From contig NC_059362.1 of assembly GCF_019703515.2 (NCBI RefSeq), forward strand, positions 31,040,326 to 31,104,325: a DNA stretch of 64,000 nucleotides, read 5' to 3'. A program made the position numbers and the translations under genes. Positions 24,812 to 54,391 of the stretch are shown piece after piece (within the stretch, counting starts at the first letter, position 1; the number at the start of each line of letters is the position of its first letter). The notes under the pieces were generated by a model. The model was not told where the DNA came from. It did not search any database and was given only the letters and a program-made list of their open reading frames with translations. The stretch is from Myxocyprinus asiaticus. Taxonomy: Eukaryota > Chordata > Actinopteri > Cypriniformes > Catostomidae.

Positions 24812-27139
24812 TACATACACATACATATATACATATACACACATACACACACACACATATATATATACATATATATGAATATATATACATACATATACAT
24901 ACATACATACATACACACACATACACATAAGTAGTGCAAATCTAAATACAAATCGGTTATGTACAGTGCAAGGGAATGTAATGGCAGAAGAGGTAGGATG
25001 TGTTGGATAATATAAAAAGACTAAGTTGTGTATTGCACATTAATTATTGCTCAAAGGGTCAGTTTTAACTGTTCATGAGATGGATAGCCTGGGCGGGGGG
25101 GGGGGGGGGGGGGGGGGACCCTGTAATCCAGCAAAACATTTTAATGATGAACTTTACAGCTCAAATAATACATGTTTTAAGAGAAGAATTAATGTAAGTG
25201 CTTTTATTCAATTATAAGCTTCACATTTCTGCCTTTAAACCCTACAAAAATTGGCCCCATTCTCTTCCAATGTAAGTACCTCACTGTAACCTCGATTTTT
25301 GCGTCTTTTTTTTAATTAAAAAAATTTTTTTTTGTGGTAATCAATGTGACACAAATGCTGTCGATTGAGCTTAACTTGTGCTGAACCCATAATATTCTCT
25401 TAATAGACAAAGTAAAATTCTTGTATTATGTATGCAAGTATTCTTTGGATTTTATCTAATTCTGATACTTTATTGATCAATAACAATTAAAGGTACTTAT
25501 GAATTCAACTTTCAGTGACTCTAGCCACACCCTGAATGTGGACATCACCAGCCCAACATTCACTGACATAAACTTTCGCTATGCTGCACGAGAAGATGGG
25601 ACTAGTGCCTCAGTTTCCACACCATCAACTGGTTACCTTGGTTTCCAGCTTCAAGGAAGGACACCGTCCCAGATGAATGCAAGGATCTATAGCCATTATG
25701 CTGTTAGTGGCATTTCCTTTGTTACTTTTTCAAACCTATCTATTCATGCATAAGTAACATTTTATAATAAGGTTGTATTCATTAACATTAATAAACTACA
25801 TCAGATAACATAAACTAACAATAAACAACACTTTTTCAGGACTTTTTAATCTTGGTTCATGTTCATTTCAACATATACTAACACATTTTTTTAATTAAAG
25901 GCTGTAAATGTTAACATTAGTAATGCATTATGACCTAGCATAATATTCAACAACTAATATTGAACAATTTTATTTTCATAAATTAAAATGAAACCAAGAT
26001 AAATACTGTAAATACTGCACAAATAATTTGTTCATTGTTAGTTCTTAATACCTAATGCATTGACTAATGTTAACAAATAGAACCTTATTGTAAAGTGTTA
26101 CCCACTCATATATTTTTTTATTATCTGGTTGCATTTACTGTTTCTGTATTGTAAACATTGTATTATTATTATTATTTATTGTATTTTTTTAATTTTTTTG
26201 CAGTCTGCTCCTGAAAATGACGTTGACATTCTGATCATCAGAGCTGCAGAAAAAGGAGAAGAAAAAATGCTGTTGGTCACCTACAATTTAAATGCTCCAC
26301 ATGATATGCTTGTTGGCCTGAAGGAGAGGCTACCAGTTATTTTTTCCAGCATTAAACTATTTGCTAAAAAACATGCCATCCTTGGTGCGGTTGAAGGATT
26401 GAAGAAAGCCATTGTTTATGCCTTTGGAGAGGCCTATATTGCTGCTTCTAGCCATACCCCAGATCTCAGCGAGCTGTCTATTTTTTTCAGAAATGTAGTT
26501 GTGCAGTACCAAAATGCCATCCAGACAATGCTTGATAATGTTATCAATTTTCTGAGAAAGAGCCATTTACAACTGCCTGGAATGGACAATATAGCTACAC
26601 TGCCTGAAATCTGCAAGAAAATCTCTTCTAATATTGCAGCAGTACTAGAGCAACTCATCCAAAACCTGGAGATATACGTCTATCCTATCATTGAGACCAT
26701 CAGCACAGCCAAGGTCCGAGATAATGTGAGAAGCACTCTAAAAAGTCTCCAAACTCAGATTGTGGATGCAGTGAAGAATCAGGAGTGTTTGGATGTGATT
26801 CTTGAGAAACTAAGACACACCCACCAAGAGAATGTTGAAAAGCTTCAAGAATTTGTCAACAGCATCAAGTTCGACACCCTTGAAGTTGTTGTGGCTTCCC
26901 TTAACACTTACTACACTCATGCAGTCTCTGTGGTCAAGAGACTGGTGGACAACATTGAGGCCATGTTGACCTTGGAGCAATTCAGTGCTGTGTTTGAGCA
27001 ATATGTTGAGCCCTTCTGTAAGACCATGCATAAGATCCTCACAGAGGTAATTATCTCCCTTCCCATTGAGCCTGACACAATGATTAAAGTTAGTGATGGG
27101 AGGCTGGAGACTGAGCTCCCTCTCTCTTTTTTCCAGTAA
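8448..27139 (+). CDS. apob: Apolipoprotein B (complete gene, 28 coding exons)
   Basis: This is the secreted structural protein of very-low- and low-density lipoproteins. It is lipidated in the ER by MTP. Coding exons: 8448-8502, 8904-8933, 9136-9239, 9327-9472, 9693-9840, 10810-10962, 11068-11192, 11283-11368, 11474-11927, 12016-12130, 12344-12490, 12575-12786, 12854-13049, 13409-13585, 13689-13892, 14514-14681, 14790-14995, 15139-15318, 15394-15503, 15598-15805, 15943-16115, 17216-17376, 17503-17612, 17792-18165, 18283-24039, 24141-24246, 25516-25702, 26204-27139. They total 11,028 nt, stay in frame throughout and give 3,675 residues. Recognisable blocks include PxYILNIKRG-like 'PVNILNIKRGLISAL', 'SPLALITGM', 'DCTGD', 'NDLFLHYIFM', 'PLGGKSS' and 'FLLKAEPLAF'. 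It is shorter than mammalian apoB-100 (about 4,560 residues). Teleosts carry several apoB paralogs, and I cannot assign which one this is. Confidence 0.95.
8904..18165 (+). CDS. apob: apoB exons 2-24: N-terminal lipovitellin-like lipid-transfer module
   Basis: These 23 small exons encode residues about 19-1347. They form the vitellogenin-N/large-lipid-transfer-protein module (beta barrel, alpha-helical superhelix and beta sheets) that contacts MTP and nucleates the lipid particle. The early cysteines (SCK, GTCSY, ECTL, GLC, NCDNF, TCSY, GAC) follow the family's disulfide-rich beta barrel. Exon 9 (11474-11927) and exons 10-15 encode helical-repeat segments. The intron after exon 17 has a GC donor (see findings). 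Intron 5 holds a MITE at 10406-10716, intron 15 a MITE fragment, and intron 21 a hAT element. Exon 14 uses a weak donor (CAG|gtcttt). Confidence 0.9.
10406..10716. mobile_element. TTAA-flanked foldback MITE (family B) in apoB intron 5
   Basis: It begins AGGAATGTTCTGG after TTAA (10402-10405) and ends before TTAA (10717-10720). Internal hallmarks are 'gcatttgtggcataattttgattacc' on the left and 'gtggtaattaacattatgccac...tgattgagcttaacttgt' inverted on the right. The right terminus is mutated (agcattact). Sister copies lie at 24305-25399 and 44001-44416. Confidence 0.75.
13996..14247. mobile_element. Family A-related MITE fragment in apoB intron 15
   Basis: The sequence starts 'gatggttcacccaaactgac' after a run of nine G. 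It has 'cctgtatgactttcttctgtggaacac' on the left and an inverted 'gtgttccacggaagaaagaatg' on the right around a palindromic centre. The right terminus is missing. It is the same short subfamily as 31060-31349 and 43418-43707. Confidence 0.65.
16174..17084. mobile_element. Non-autonomous hAT element in apoB intron 21
   Basis: Terminal inverted repeats TAGGGATGTCCCAATAC (left) and GTATTGGGACATCCCTA (right) bound 911 bp. They are flanked by the identical 8-mer CTAATTTG at 16166-16173 and 17085-17092. An 8-bp duplication is the hAT hallmark. There is no transposase ORF inside. It lies between exons 21 and 22 and leaves both splice sites intact, sitting 58 bp past the exon 21 donor. Confidence 0.9.
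18283..24039 (+). CDS. apob: apoB giant exon 25 (5,757 nt; equals mammalian exon 26)
   Basis: One uninterrupted exon encodes residues about 1348-3266. It runs from a beta-sheet-rich part (to about 20,000) through a long amphipathic-helical part (about 20,000-21,350, with many LNxxI/KELKQ-type heptads) to a second beta part. It is bounded by ttatatttag|GATC and GACA|gtgagt. Blocks such as FLLKAEPLAF, ARFNQYKYSHNF and FKSSIFNLNANA align in order with mammalian apoB-100. It has no stop codon in 5.7 kb, so it is under strong constraint. The segments matching the mammalian heparin/LDL-receptor sites A and B lack the basic clusters (see findings). Confidence 0.93.
24141..27139 (+). CDS. apob: apoB exons 26-28: C-terminal part
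   Basis: Exon 26 (24141-24246), exon 27 (25516-25702, beginning SDSSHTLNVD) and terminal exon 28 (26204-27139) encode residues about 3267-3675. Exon 27 aligns with the mammalian 'SPAFTDLHLRY' segment (here SPTFTDINFRYAAREDGTSA). Exon 28 is helical and ends ...SDGRLETELPLSFFQ before TAA. Mammalian apoB-100 runs further here, so this protein is shorter at the C-terminus. For exon 27 an earlier AG at 25493-25494 would run into TGA, so the acceptor at 25514-25515 is the one that keeps the frame. Confidence 0.88.
24739..24929. repeat. Compound (AT)n(AC)n microsatellite
   Basis: About 26 AT units are followed by CA-rich and TACATA-rich tracts. Long low-complexity ORFs on both strands come only from this repeat. 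Confidence 0.95.
25095..25117. repeat. G23 homopolymer in apoB intron 26
   Basis: Twenty-three consecutive guanines follow GGGC. Such a run can form G-quadruplexes and is also a common site of assembly-length error. Confidence 0.9.
25756..26101. mobile_element. Foldback element (AACACTTTACAATAAGG family) in apoB intron 27
   Basis: Left end 'aacattttataataaggttgtattcattaac' is mirrored by the right end 'gttaacaaatagaaccttattgtaaagtgtt'. Between them are further inverted halves (taacattagtaatgcatta / ctaatgcattgactaatg). It is non-coding, with about 345 bp between exons 27 and 28. Confidence 0.75.
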
Positions 27140-27401
27140 AATGGTCATTCTGAACTGACAGTGAATGGATAAAACACTACAGTCTTTTGGAAAGAACATT
27201 CTTAAATGTACATTGGCAAAATGGACAATTAACTGAAGTGTTATACCAACATGTATATAAAGCCATCACTGATACCTGACATGCATCATTATTATGCTAT
27301 CGTATTATTCTATTTGTGTAAACGATGATTCAAATACTAACCCAGGTGTCAAGTACAAAAATGTCAATCACGTATTGTTTCGTCCTTTGTTCTGTATTTG
27401 A

Positions 27402-27407
27402 AATAAA
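27402..27407 (+). terminator. Polyadenylation signal AATAAA of apoB
   Basis: AATAAA lies 263 bp after the apoB stop codon. A second AATAAA follows within about 25 bp. No closer canonical signal is seen, so the 3' UTR is probably about 280-310 nt. Confidence 0.65.
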
Positions 27408-27816
27408 TGGCATGATGGATTTGGTAAAATAAATAACTTTTACTATGCAATACAATGCATGTGTTTTCATTTTGTTCTTCCAATGATGGTAGTCTATTGA
27501 TCTAAAGAATTTAGTAAATTGATTCCATATGATTATGATGGAAAAATCATGCAATGCTGCGAATCAGTAGTTTTAACCATGTTCACTGAATGAATTTTAC
27601 ATGTTCCTTCCTCAACATCATATATACCATGTACATTATTATTAACACTAAAGAAAATTCCTACAATGTGTGGACCAGTTATAGCTATAAATGCTTGATG
27701 TTATAATGTACAGCAAAATCTTCATTTGAAAATAGTATATCTCATTCTAAAAGCATTAAGGGGATTAATCACCTCAAGAAATCACTTCGATTATATATCA
27801 GGCAAATGGACATTAA

Positions 27817-28830
27817 AGAGATATTTCACCAAAAATGAAAATTCTCTTGCCATCCCAGATGTTTATGACTTTCTTTCTTCTGCTGAACACAAAGATTTTT
27901 AGAAGAATACCTCAGCTCCATAAGTCCTCACAATGCAAATGAATGGGTATAAAATTTTTGAAGGTCCTAAAAGCAGCATAAAAGTAATCAATATAAATCT
28001 AGTGGTTAATTTTATGTGTGTCCCAAACAGCACAGTTCTGCACTATTCTATGCCATTTTGTAGTGTAAGTAGGGTGAGTAGTATGTTAATACTGAAAACG
28101 CAGCAAAAAGAAGTGAACATTAAGTACCCAGATGATGCACTTTTTCAATCGTCAAAACGGAGTGTGGAATGTTGGATACGTGGCTTGCTGTTCATAGCGG
28201 AAGGGGTGGAGTTACCTGGCTGCGCTGCTGGTCTGAAAAAACTGTTTTAAATAATGAAAAATGTAGCAGTTAGCGAAACTTCAGTGGATACAACACCTTA
28301 CAAATGTGAGCTGAGTGCTTTACTATCACCCCAAGCAGTGTGAATATGTATGTAGTTTAAGATACAAGTGTTGAACTGAGGTTGGCTAACGCGCTAAAGC
28401 TAGCGGCAACACATCTCGTGCACTTGAAATGTCACTTCCGTCAACTGTTAAACGGTATGTAAAAAAAATGTTAAGTGTTCCATTTGGGACGATACTACAC
28501 TTTGAAAATTCATACACATGGCTGAGTGCATGTGTATAGTGTGTTGTTTGGACACAGCTTATATCTTCAGAAGCTATATGATGTGTGGGTGAAAAACAGA
28601 TAAATATTTAAGTCCTTTTTTACTATCAATCTCCACTTTCACTTTTACTTTCACATTCTTGTTCTTTTGTTTTTGGCAATTCACATTCTTCAAGCATATC
28701 GCCACCTAATTGGCAGGGAGGAGAATTTATAGTAAAAAATTAATTAAATATTGATCTGTTTCACACACCTAGCATATCGCTTCAGAAGACATGGATTTAA
28801 CCACTGCCCCATACAACTACTATACAAACA
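27817..28830. mobile_element. Family A MITE split by a second foldback element
   Basis: The family A left end (AGAGATATTTCACC, after TTAA at 27813-27816) runs to about 28017. The body resumes at about 28560 with 'cttcagaagctatatgatgtgtgggtg' and continues past the palindromic centre (gccacctaattggcagggagg) to 'atggatttaaccactg' near 28805. The right terminus is lost. The 28018-28555 insert interrupts it. Confidence 0.7.
28018..28555. mobile_element. Foldback element with GTGTCCCAAACAGCAC ends, nested
   Basis: Left end GTGTCCCAAACAGCACA and right end TGTGTTGTTTGGACAC are imperfect inverted repeats about 540 bp apart. The copy sits inside the family A MITE. I could not find a clear target duplication, and it has no coding capacity. 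Confidence 0.6.
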
Positions 28831-30047
28831 GGCTGAAAGAGGGATTATAAATTATGTTGCTACATATGAATCATATTGTTAACAATGGCTCGTTCAGTGG
28901 GTCTTAACTAAAAACCTAATCCATTGACATGTAACAGCACACTGCAAAAGTTTTATTTAATTTTGAATGCAGGAATACAGTTTTGCCTTCTTGTAGCAAT
29001 CATTTTATAAAGCAGTTCAATATTATGTTAAGATTTGTCATAAATTTTCTCTATTTACTTTGGCTTTGCTTCCTCAGTTTGTAACTGATGCTATGATGTG
29101 TGAACACGGCATCTGTTGATGTTCAAGGAGGCTACTCTCATACTCTCTTTTATAACAGAGCAGTTAAGACCTAAAATATTTAATGGAAACCACTAAAAAC
29201 ACAACATAATCATAGCTAACAGTTTCTGTCATACCTCCTTTCAATAACTGGATAACTCATAAATCGTATAGTACCATGTAAAGTAAAATACAAACAATTA
29301 ACTTTTGTTGTATCTATGATTTATTTATTTTAGTTTTTTAATAGGCTGAGTAGGCCTACTAAATTGTGCTTGGAACTTGCTTTTCTAATATTCCAAGCCT
29401 TGCATGCTATTTCATGGTTTAGCTGAAATGTACACAGTGACTATGGATATATGATTAATTTATAGAGGATTCAATCATTGATTGAATTAACACGTTGGCC
29501 AAAGTAATAGTCAATTTGATTAACTTTAAAATGTCAATTTCTATTGACTCTACGAAAGATATAATTTGTACTGCAAACTCTTTTTTTTATATAAAAGTTC
29601 ATTTATAAAACATTTTAGCCCACATATGACTCAACGTCACACACACACACACACACACACAACTAAATAAAACTAATTAAATGGTCTATAATAAAGGCAT
29701 CAGTGGGCATCACGACGTAGCCTTCCTTGCTAACTAGGCTATTTCAGTTCTGGATAACCTGACAGAGTTACGTACGATGGAAGTAAAAGCAAGCACGCGC
29801 TACTCATACGGACACGGGTTATGATCTCATTTCAGCTGTTCAGTGGACTGATGGCGCTTCACTTTTCTAGGTGTCGCGTTACCAAATGTTACCCGAACTT
29901 TTTGGTTTTAATCGTTGCTTGCCTTGGAGTGGAAAGCTCCCTAGTGGAACCGCCCCTCCTAGTATCTATGAACACAAACATGTACAAATTGACAAGAGTC
30001 AGCGAAGAGCTCCCTCATACCATTGCGGATCTGGCACGCGCTGAAAA
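28831..30047. other. Spacer and probable slc22a16 promoter/5' UTR
   Basis: AT-rich sequence with a (CA)n tract at 29640-29660. The last about 350 bp (from 29700) are relatively GC-richer and lead into the slc22a16 start codon. No TATA box was recognised, so the transcription start is unknown. Confidence 0.45.
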
Positions 30048-48827
<18,780 letters not shown>

Positions 48828-51800
48828 ATCAGTGATGTACTTTATGAAGAGACTAAAGATCACATCCTCTCTGCTAAGTGCCAAGTCAAATCCACCAAAT
48901 TTCAGAAACTTCCCCGGATAAATTTTTACAATTTTGTTAATACTTTTTCTGAAGAAAGATAAAGAAGAGCTGACACTGCAGCCTTTCTAAAAAAAAATGT
49001 TTACCTGTAGTTTTGCTCCAAACCATATGCAAAAACTGTAATTCTGATCCCCCTCCTGAGTAATGGATTATTCAGTAAATATTGATCCATGGCATTTAAT
49101 ATTTTGGCTGTCCAAAAATATTCTGGTTTTCCTAAATTTCTAAACCAGGACCAAAATGATCAGAAGTAACTCCTCCTGGAGCTTTCAAGCTACATCCACC
49201 AAACACGGCACAAACCTTCAGACTGTTCTGACTCGGATCGCTGTCTTTTCTAACCAATCTGACTTGCGGTTTTCCTGTAATGGACAACCAAAAATCCCCA
49301 AAATCCCATGGACTTCCATTGATTAATGTTGAAACTGTTAATGATTTCACACTGCAACTGTTAAAACTCTCAGACATGTGGTCAAGGCCTAGCTAAACGT
49401 TAGGCCTAGTTTTACTCCGCTTCAGTGGACAAGGGAAACTCGATTTCATTATCAGTTGACTGTGTAATTAGTTTCTTTGCATGATTAATTGAAAGACCTT
49501 GTTTGTATGAAGCTGTTTTTATATACATTTGCATCTCAGGGTTTATATCAAGATTTATCAGTATTGTTCATAGTAAGCTGTGACTGTACTTTATAAGGCT
49601 TTATGTTTATTCTGGGTGCTTTTGTATTACCTTGTTATTTAACGTTTTTATTATTTTTATCTTCCCTTCTGCTCTTCTCTAGCTCTCTCTATCTCTCTTT
49701 CTTTGAAGGATTGTACTGTCTAAAGAAGTTCAACATAGTATTATCTGCTAAGAATATGTTTGTGAAGTCTTGAATTGCAGGATTTGATTATTTGTAACAT
49801 AGTTGTATTTTTAGTAATACATAATTTCTTACTCCATAGAATGACAGATTTTATAATCAATGCTTCGTTCCATGTATCATGTTCTACAAGCTCTTGAATT
49901 CCCTGTCTGTTTTTGGACCAAAGAGACAGAGGCAATTCTATGATTTTACCCTTAGCATCTGGGTGTCAGTATATCAGTAACAGATAGGTTGCACTTTATT
50001 TAGTGATTTCACTGGAACGGAGGCTGGGCAGATAAACGATAGAGAAGTAGAGTGTGCATCTGATAGCTGTGTGCAGGGACAGCTCCCCACGCTGCTCTAG
50101 AGAACATTGTCGCACTCGTATATGCTACTGACTAAAAGGAAGAATAATGCTTAAAATAACTAACTTTAAAGTTTTTAATGGCCAGTAAGGGGAGAATTCA
50201 GAGCAAAATAACCTAAGATAGATAGTTTAGAGGGGCTGAAACCACCCTGAAGCCCCCAAAGTTGTTGAATCTCCTTTGTAAAGAGGGTTCTGTTATTAAA
50301 CAGTTGCTTTTTTAAACTGGTCTATAGGGAAATCTTGCCATAGTCGTGCATTTGTCAATCAATTTTAAAGAATCTCATATTGAAATACTATCATATTGTG
50401 TTTCATATTTATTCATATATACATAAAATACAAAGATTTTTGAATTTCTGCATCAAATGTTTCATTAAAAAAAACTATTTGTATTGTGTATATTTTATGT
50501 GGAAATAAGAACACTGAAATTCAATAGAATTTAATGAGACACGTATCACAGACTGACGTGGCTTATTTAGGATGTATAAAATGCCCTTTTTGTGCCTTTC
50601 ACCTTCAGTTCTCTGCTGACGAGAATAATTTACAGAGAACCTACTCATGGAAAAGGTGGGAAATATTTTACGGGTTAGTGGGTATGAGGTAGGAGTCTCT
50701 TATTCGCTGCAACTGAGGGGAGGAGGCACAGGAGAAGCTGTGTAATACCAGCTCTAAATAAATGGTTCAAAAATAAAATCCCCACAGTTATTTGCACTTT
50801 TTTGTATGTTATTCATTTCTTTATGGCCTCTACTAGACATTCCTTGTTGTTTTGGTGTATGCTGAAGCTAGAGTCTGTAGCCTGCTTGTGTATGTGAGGT
50901 TTGGGTTATGACTGCTGGCCCATAAACACAAATAGTATTGATCTCTTGTGGAGAGGGCCAGCTAGATGCTGCACTTTGACCCTGCTTTGATACCAAGCAA
51001 TGCACAAATACTGATGCAAACACAGACACAGTGGCAGGACAGAGTTCAAACTGATCCAAACAATACCCTAAAAATGCACTGGAACTACACATGGAGCATA
51101 GAGGAAGACACAAGGACAGGTCAAGAGTATGTAGAGAAGTCCAAGTAGGAAAGTAACCTAGTAATTGAAACATATTTTCCAAAAAATGAATAAAATGATT
51201 GAATATAACATGTCCATTGGCCACATGTAAGCTATGCCACCTCAAGCTTATGTACATGAGAGAGTTCTAGAGATTTAGTTCCAAATGTGGCAGGTGAATC
51301 TTTGTTGGAATTATGCAGTATCTAGAAGACACAACAAAAGCTACTGAAATTATAGTAATTGCTGTTACCTTATTTTACCTACAACCAGTACAACTGACAC
51401 TACCAACTTTTCCTGAAGTAAAGGCTCCCACTGCTGTTGAACTTAGCGAAATACATCCTTGAGAACGGTTCCCAAACTTCTAAGTCTGTCGGACACCAAA
51501 CCAAATGTACATAACTTGCATCCAGGGGCAGTAGCAGCTTCAACCACCACGCAGTGGGGGGCCGCCCAGTTAGGAAAGCTCTACAATAACCACTGGAGAG
51601 ATAACATTGTTCTGGGTATACGGGCGAATACGCTCTTGTCAGCGCTCTCAGAGCGGTTCAGTTTATCAAGTAGGACTTTGAGTTCGGGTTTGTAATTTAT
51701 GAAAAAATATACAGGCCTTCCGAACTTGTTTTTCCCACGTGCTCGCACTCACAGATACGCGCAAACGGATGAGGGGCCGTTCACCCCGAACGTGTTTTTG

Positions 51801-54391
51801 CGTGCGTCTGCTCGGGTTTTCCATTGTTTTCATATGTAAACGTGCTGGGTGAACGTCCTTGACTTCTGCACCGTGTCTCACTCACGACCGGCACATTTTT
51901 AGACACTGTGTCAAGTTAATAAGAACTTCAGGTTTGATAAACGCATGTCGAGACACCTGCGTTCTGTTTCATTCGTTGCGCTGCATCTAGATTGCTTTTA
52001 GCGCAGGTGTCACAAAGATTTAACGTTCTGAACAAGTTCAGCTTGCAAAGAGGTGACTGTGGTTACAATGTTTAACGTCATTCCAGATTGTTCTACACCA
52101 TGCAAAGTTTCAGCGCTTGATAAACGGCAATGTTTTTTCCCCCTTCTCCTCTAGTGTGCTGAGGGGGCGCCGTGCTTTATATGTTTGCTATTTCAATACT
52201 GAATGTTGCCTATGATGCTTACAAAAAATACAGCACGTGGTAAACAATACACTGCAGCATCAGAATATAAGGTGAAATTAAAGATATACATGAAATTACT
52301 ACTGTATACAACAATTCCTCAAAATAATAATAATAATGTATCATATTATAATGACAAACTGGACATTAATAAATAATTGATGGGATATAATAATAATAAT
52401 AATAATAATAAATAATGACTGAATTGTTATTGAGTGAAGTAGTAGGTTTTGCACACCCTGTTCATAATTATTATTATTTTTATTTAAATAATTGTAGGTA
52501 AATATTGCTTTTTTTATCCAAAAAAAAAAAAAAAAAAAAAAAACAACAACAACAACAACAAAAAAAAACAACAACTGGAAAACATGTATTAATTATCTTT
52601 AACTAGATTTTTATTTCATTAAACATTTTGAATGTTCTTGGCTACAATGGCTGATAGGATGAATTAAGAATTATGATTTAAAATCAATTTTATGTAATTT
52701 TTTTAGCAAACATTTTCGAAATGGGTTGGCCGGTTGCTTGGGGCCTCAGAAATCATAAACCTGCCCCTGATCAGGAGGAAAAAAAACAAACACTATGTGA
52801 AATAATCAAAAATGAAAAAGTGTTATTGTTACTTACCTTCTCTTTATGCGATGGAAGGGCCTGCGTGTTTATGAAGCACAGCTTTGATTATTGGGTGGGT
52901 TACCTCCCCCCCATCCCCCCTAGAATCTATGCCCTTGTTAAGAAGTCTCACAAACAACTACTGCTGTAATAATGTTTTTATTTTGAGAGCTTTCCCAGTT
53001 AATGTGCAGTTAATTTGTAATATTAGTCACCCAATTTCAATTTTGGTATCCAACAGAGTGGACATTATAGCTGTAATTAGTATAGCTTAATAACCTTTAT
53101 GTATTCGATGCATTAAGTATTTGCCCGATGTTAGATGCAAAAAAAAAAAAAAAAAAAAAAATCTGCTCTTTTTTTCCTGAGACTCGTACATGGAATGCAA
53201 TCATCAAAAGTAATACTGTAAAATAAATTAAACAATATAAAATCCACACTGAACACAAAACAAATACATACATCTATATATTTAACTGGCAAGTTTAAAT
53301 GGGAAATATTTAATTCTGTGAGATCTTGTAGCTTAGAACATCTATTTAGTTATATATTAATTATTTCACTTTATCAGTATAATTCAATATATATGCATAA
53401 TTAATCTGATCAGTAATGAATACAAGTTGGCAATTCATCAAGAAAAAAACTAGAGAAAGTTAGTGGAAGTGTTTTGATCTGGGGGTTTTTATGCAGCGAC
53501 TGAACACAACAGATGACACACTGACAGGGCGAACATTTTTTAACATACTCATCCAACATTTTTGAAGAACAGTATGCTGCATTTGACTTAAACATTCTGT
53601 AGACATTCAACAATTGTTTGGTTCTTTATAAAATAGCTTACATGTCCAAAAGAAAAGATCCTTTCAAAACAGACTAGAAGTGAGGTTCTGGCACAGAGTT
53701 GCAGCAGGCTTCTGGAACCAGAGGAGGAACTAAGCAACAATGAGATGATCATATCTGATTAGTGCTTATACATTGCTTGCATTGTGTAGGGTGGCAACAT
53801 CAGAAGTAACTACAGCTGGCACTTTTTACAGTTTAGAATGTATAAAGTCAATGTTTTAGCTGCTGTGATCCTCATTTTCCTCCAATGTGTAGTCTGTAAA
53901 TGTGTGTGTGTTTGTGTGTGCATGTGTCTCTTCGGATGATGTGTGCAATCTGAGGTTACCCAGGTTCCAGGTACGGAGTAGACCACTGGATAAAATAAAT
54001 TCATCCATAGTCAGACAGTTTCCATAGCACTTCAGATTCTTCTATACTTTACCACATTTAGTTCTTCCTTCCATTCAGCATACAATTCAGCATCATCCCT
54101 GTAATCCTGATCTTGTATCAACTCACCAGGAAATGACTACAACTCCACAACAGCTTTCTTTCATATCTGAACATATGAAATATGCTGAAAATCATTACTT
54201 GTCAGCTCCTTAAATAAAACTATTCAGACCCTCCCGTGCTCCTCCTGAGAGGGCAGAGTGTCTAAAAGAGCCATCCCATTAAAAACACGGGAATCACTAT
54301 TACACACCCAATTATTCCTGGGAATGTCTCCAGATCAGACAAACTTCAAGCTTATGAGATATCTGGCATGCGTATACATCCATGGCGACAC
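48828..54391. other. slc22a16 3' UTR and intergenic spacer
   Basis: No coding exon was recognised on either strand. The slc22a16 polyadenylation site is not clear; AATAAA at 50757-50762 and one about 15 bp later are candidates but lie far away. A relatively CpG-rich patch at about 51440-52080 ('ggggccgttcaccccgaacgtg...') looks like a decayed foldback repeat. (AAT)n lies at 52389-52411, poly-A/(CAA)n at 52519-52574 and an A-run at 53140-53160. The end nearest 54391 would be the ust 3' UTR. Confidence 0.45.

Larger units (their letters stand above)
24632..25120 (-). mobile_element. 5'-truncated LINE 3' end (L2/CR1-type), minus strand
   Basis: The segment 'aagaatgagctttattgcc' with 'aagtatgcttacacacacaagg' is the reverse complement of the LINE 3' tail seen at 38195-38263 (caataaagctcattctcattc). 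The same family therefore inserted here in the opposite direction. Its inside has expanded into (AT)n at 24739-24790 and mixed CA/TA tracts to about 24929. It ends near a 23-base G run (25095-25117). Confidence 0.75.
24305..25399. mobile_element. TTAA-flanked foldback MITE (family B) interrupted by a LINE fragment, apoB intron 26
   Basis: Left end AGGAATATTCTGG follows TTAA (24301-24304). The right end, 'gagcttaacttgtgctgaacccataatattctc', precedes TTAA (25400-25403). The body matches the 10406 and 44001 copies, but its centre is split by a reverse-oriented LINE 3' tail with microsatellites (about 24632-25120). Host sequence resumes at 'tgatgaactttacagctcaaataata'. The LINE therefore jumped into the MITE. 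Confidence 0.75.

Noticed and set aside
24633..24951. Long ORFs on both strands rich in YIYI/HTHT/CVCV
   Set aside because: They are translations of AT/AC microsatellites.
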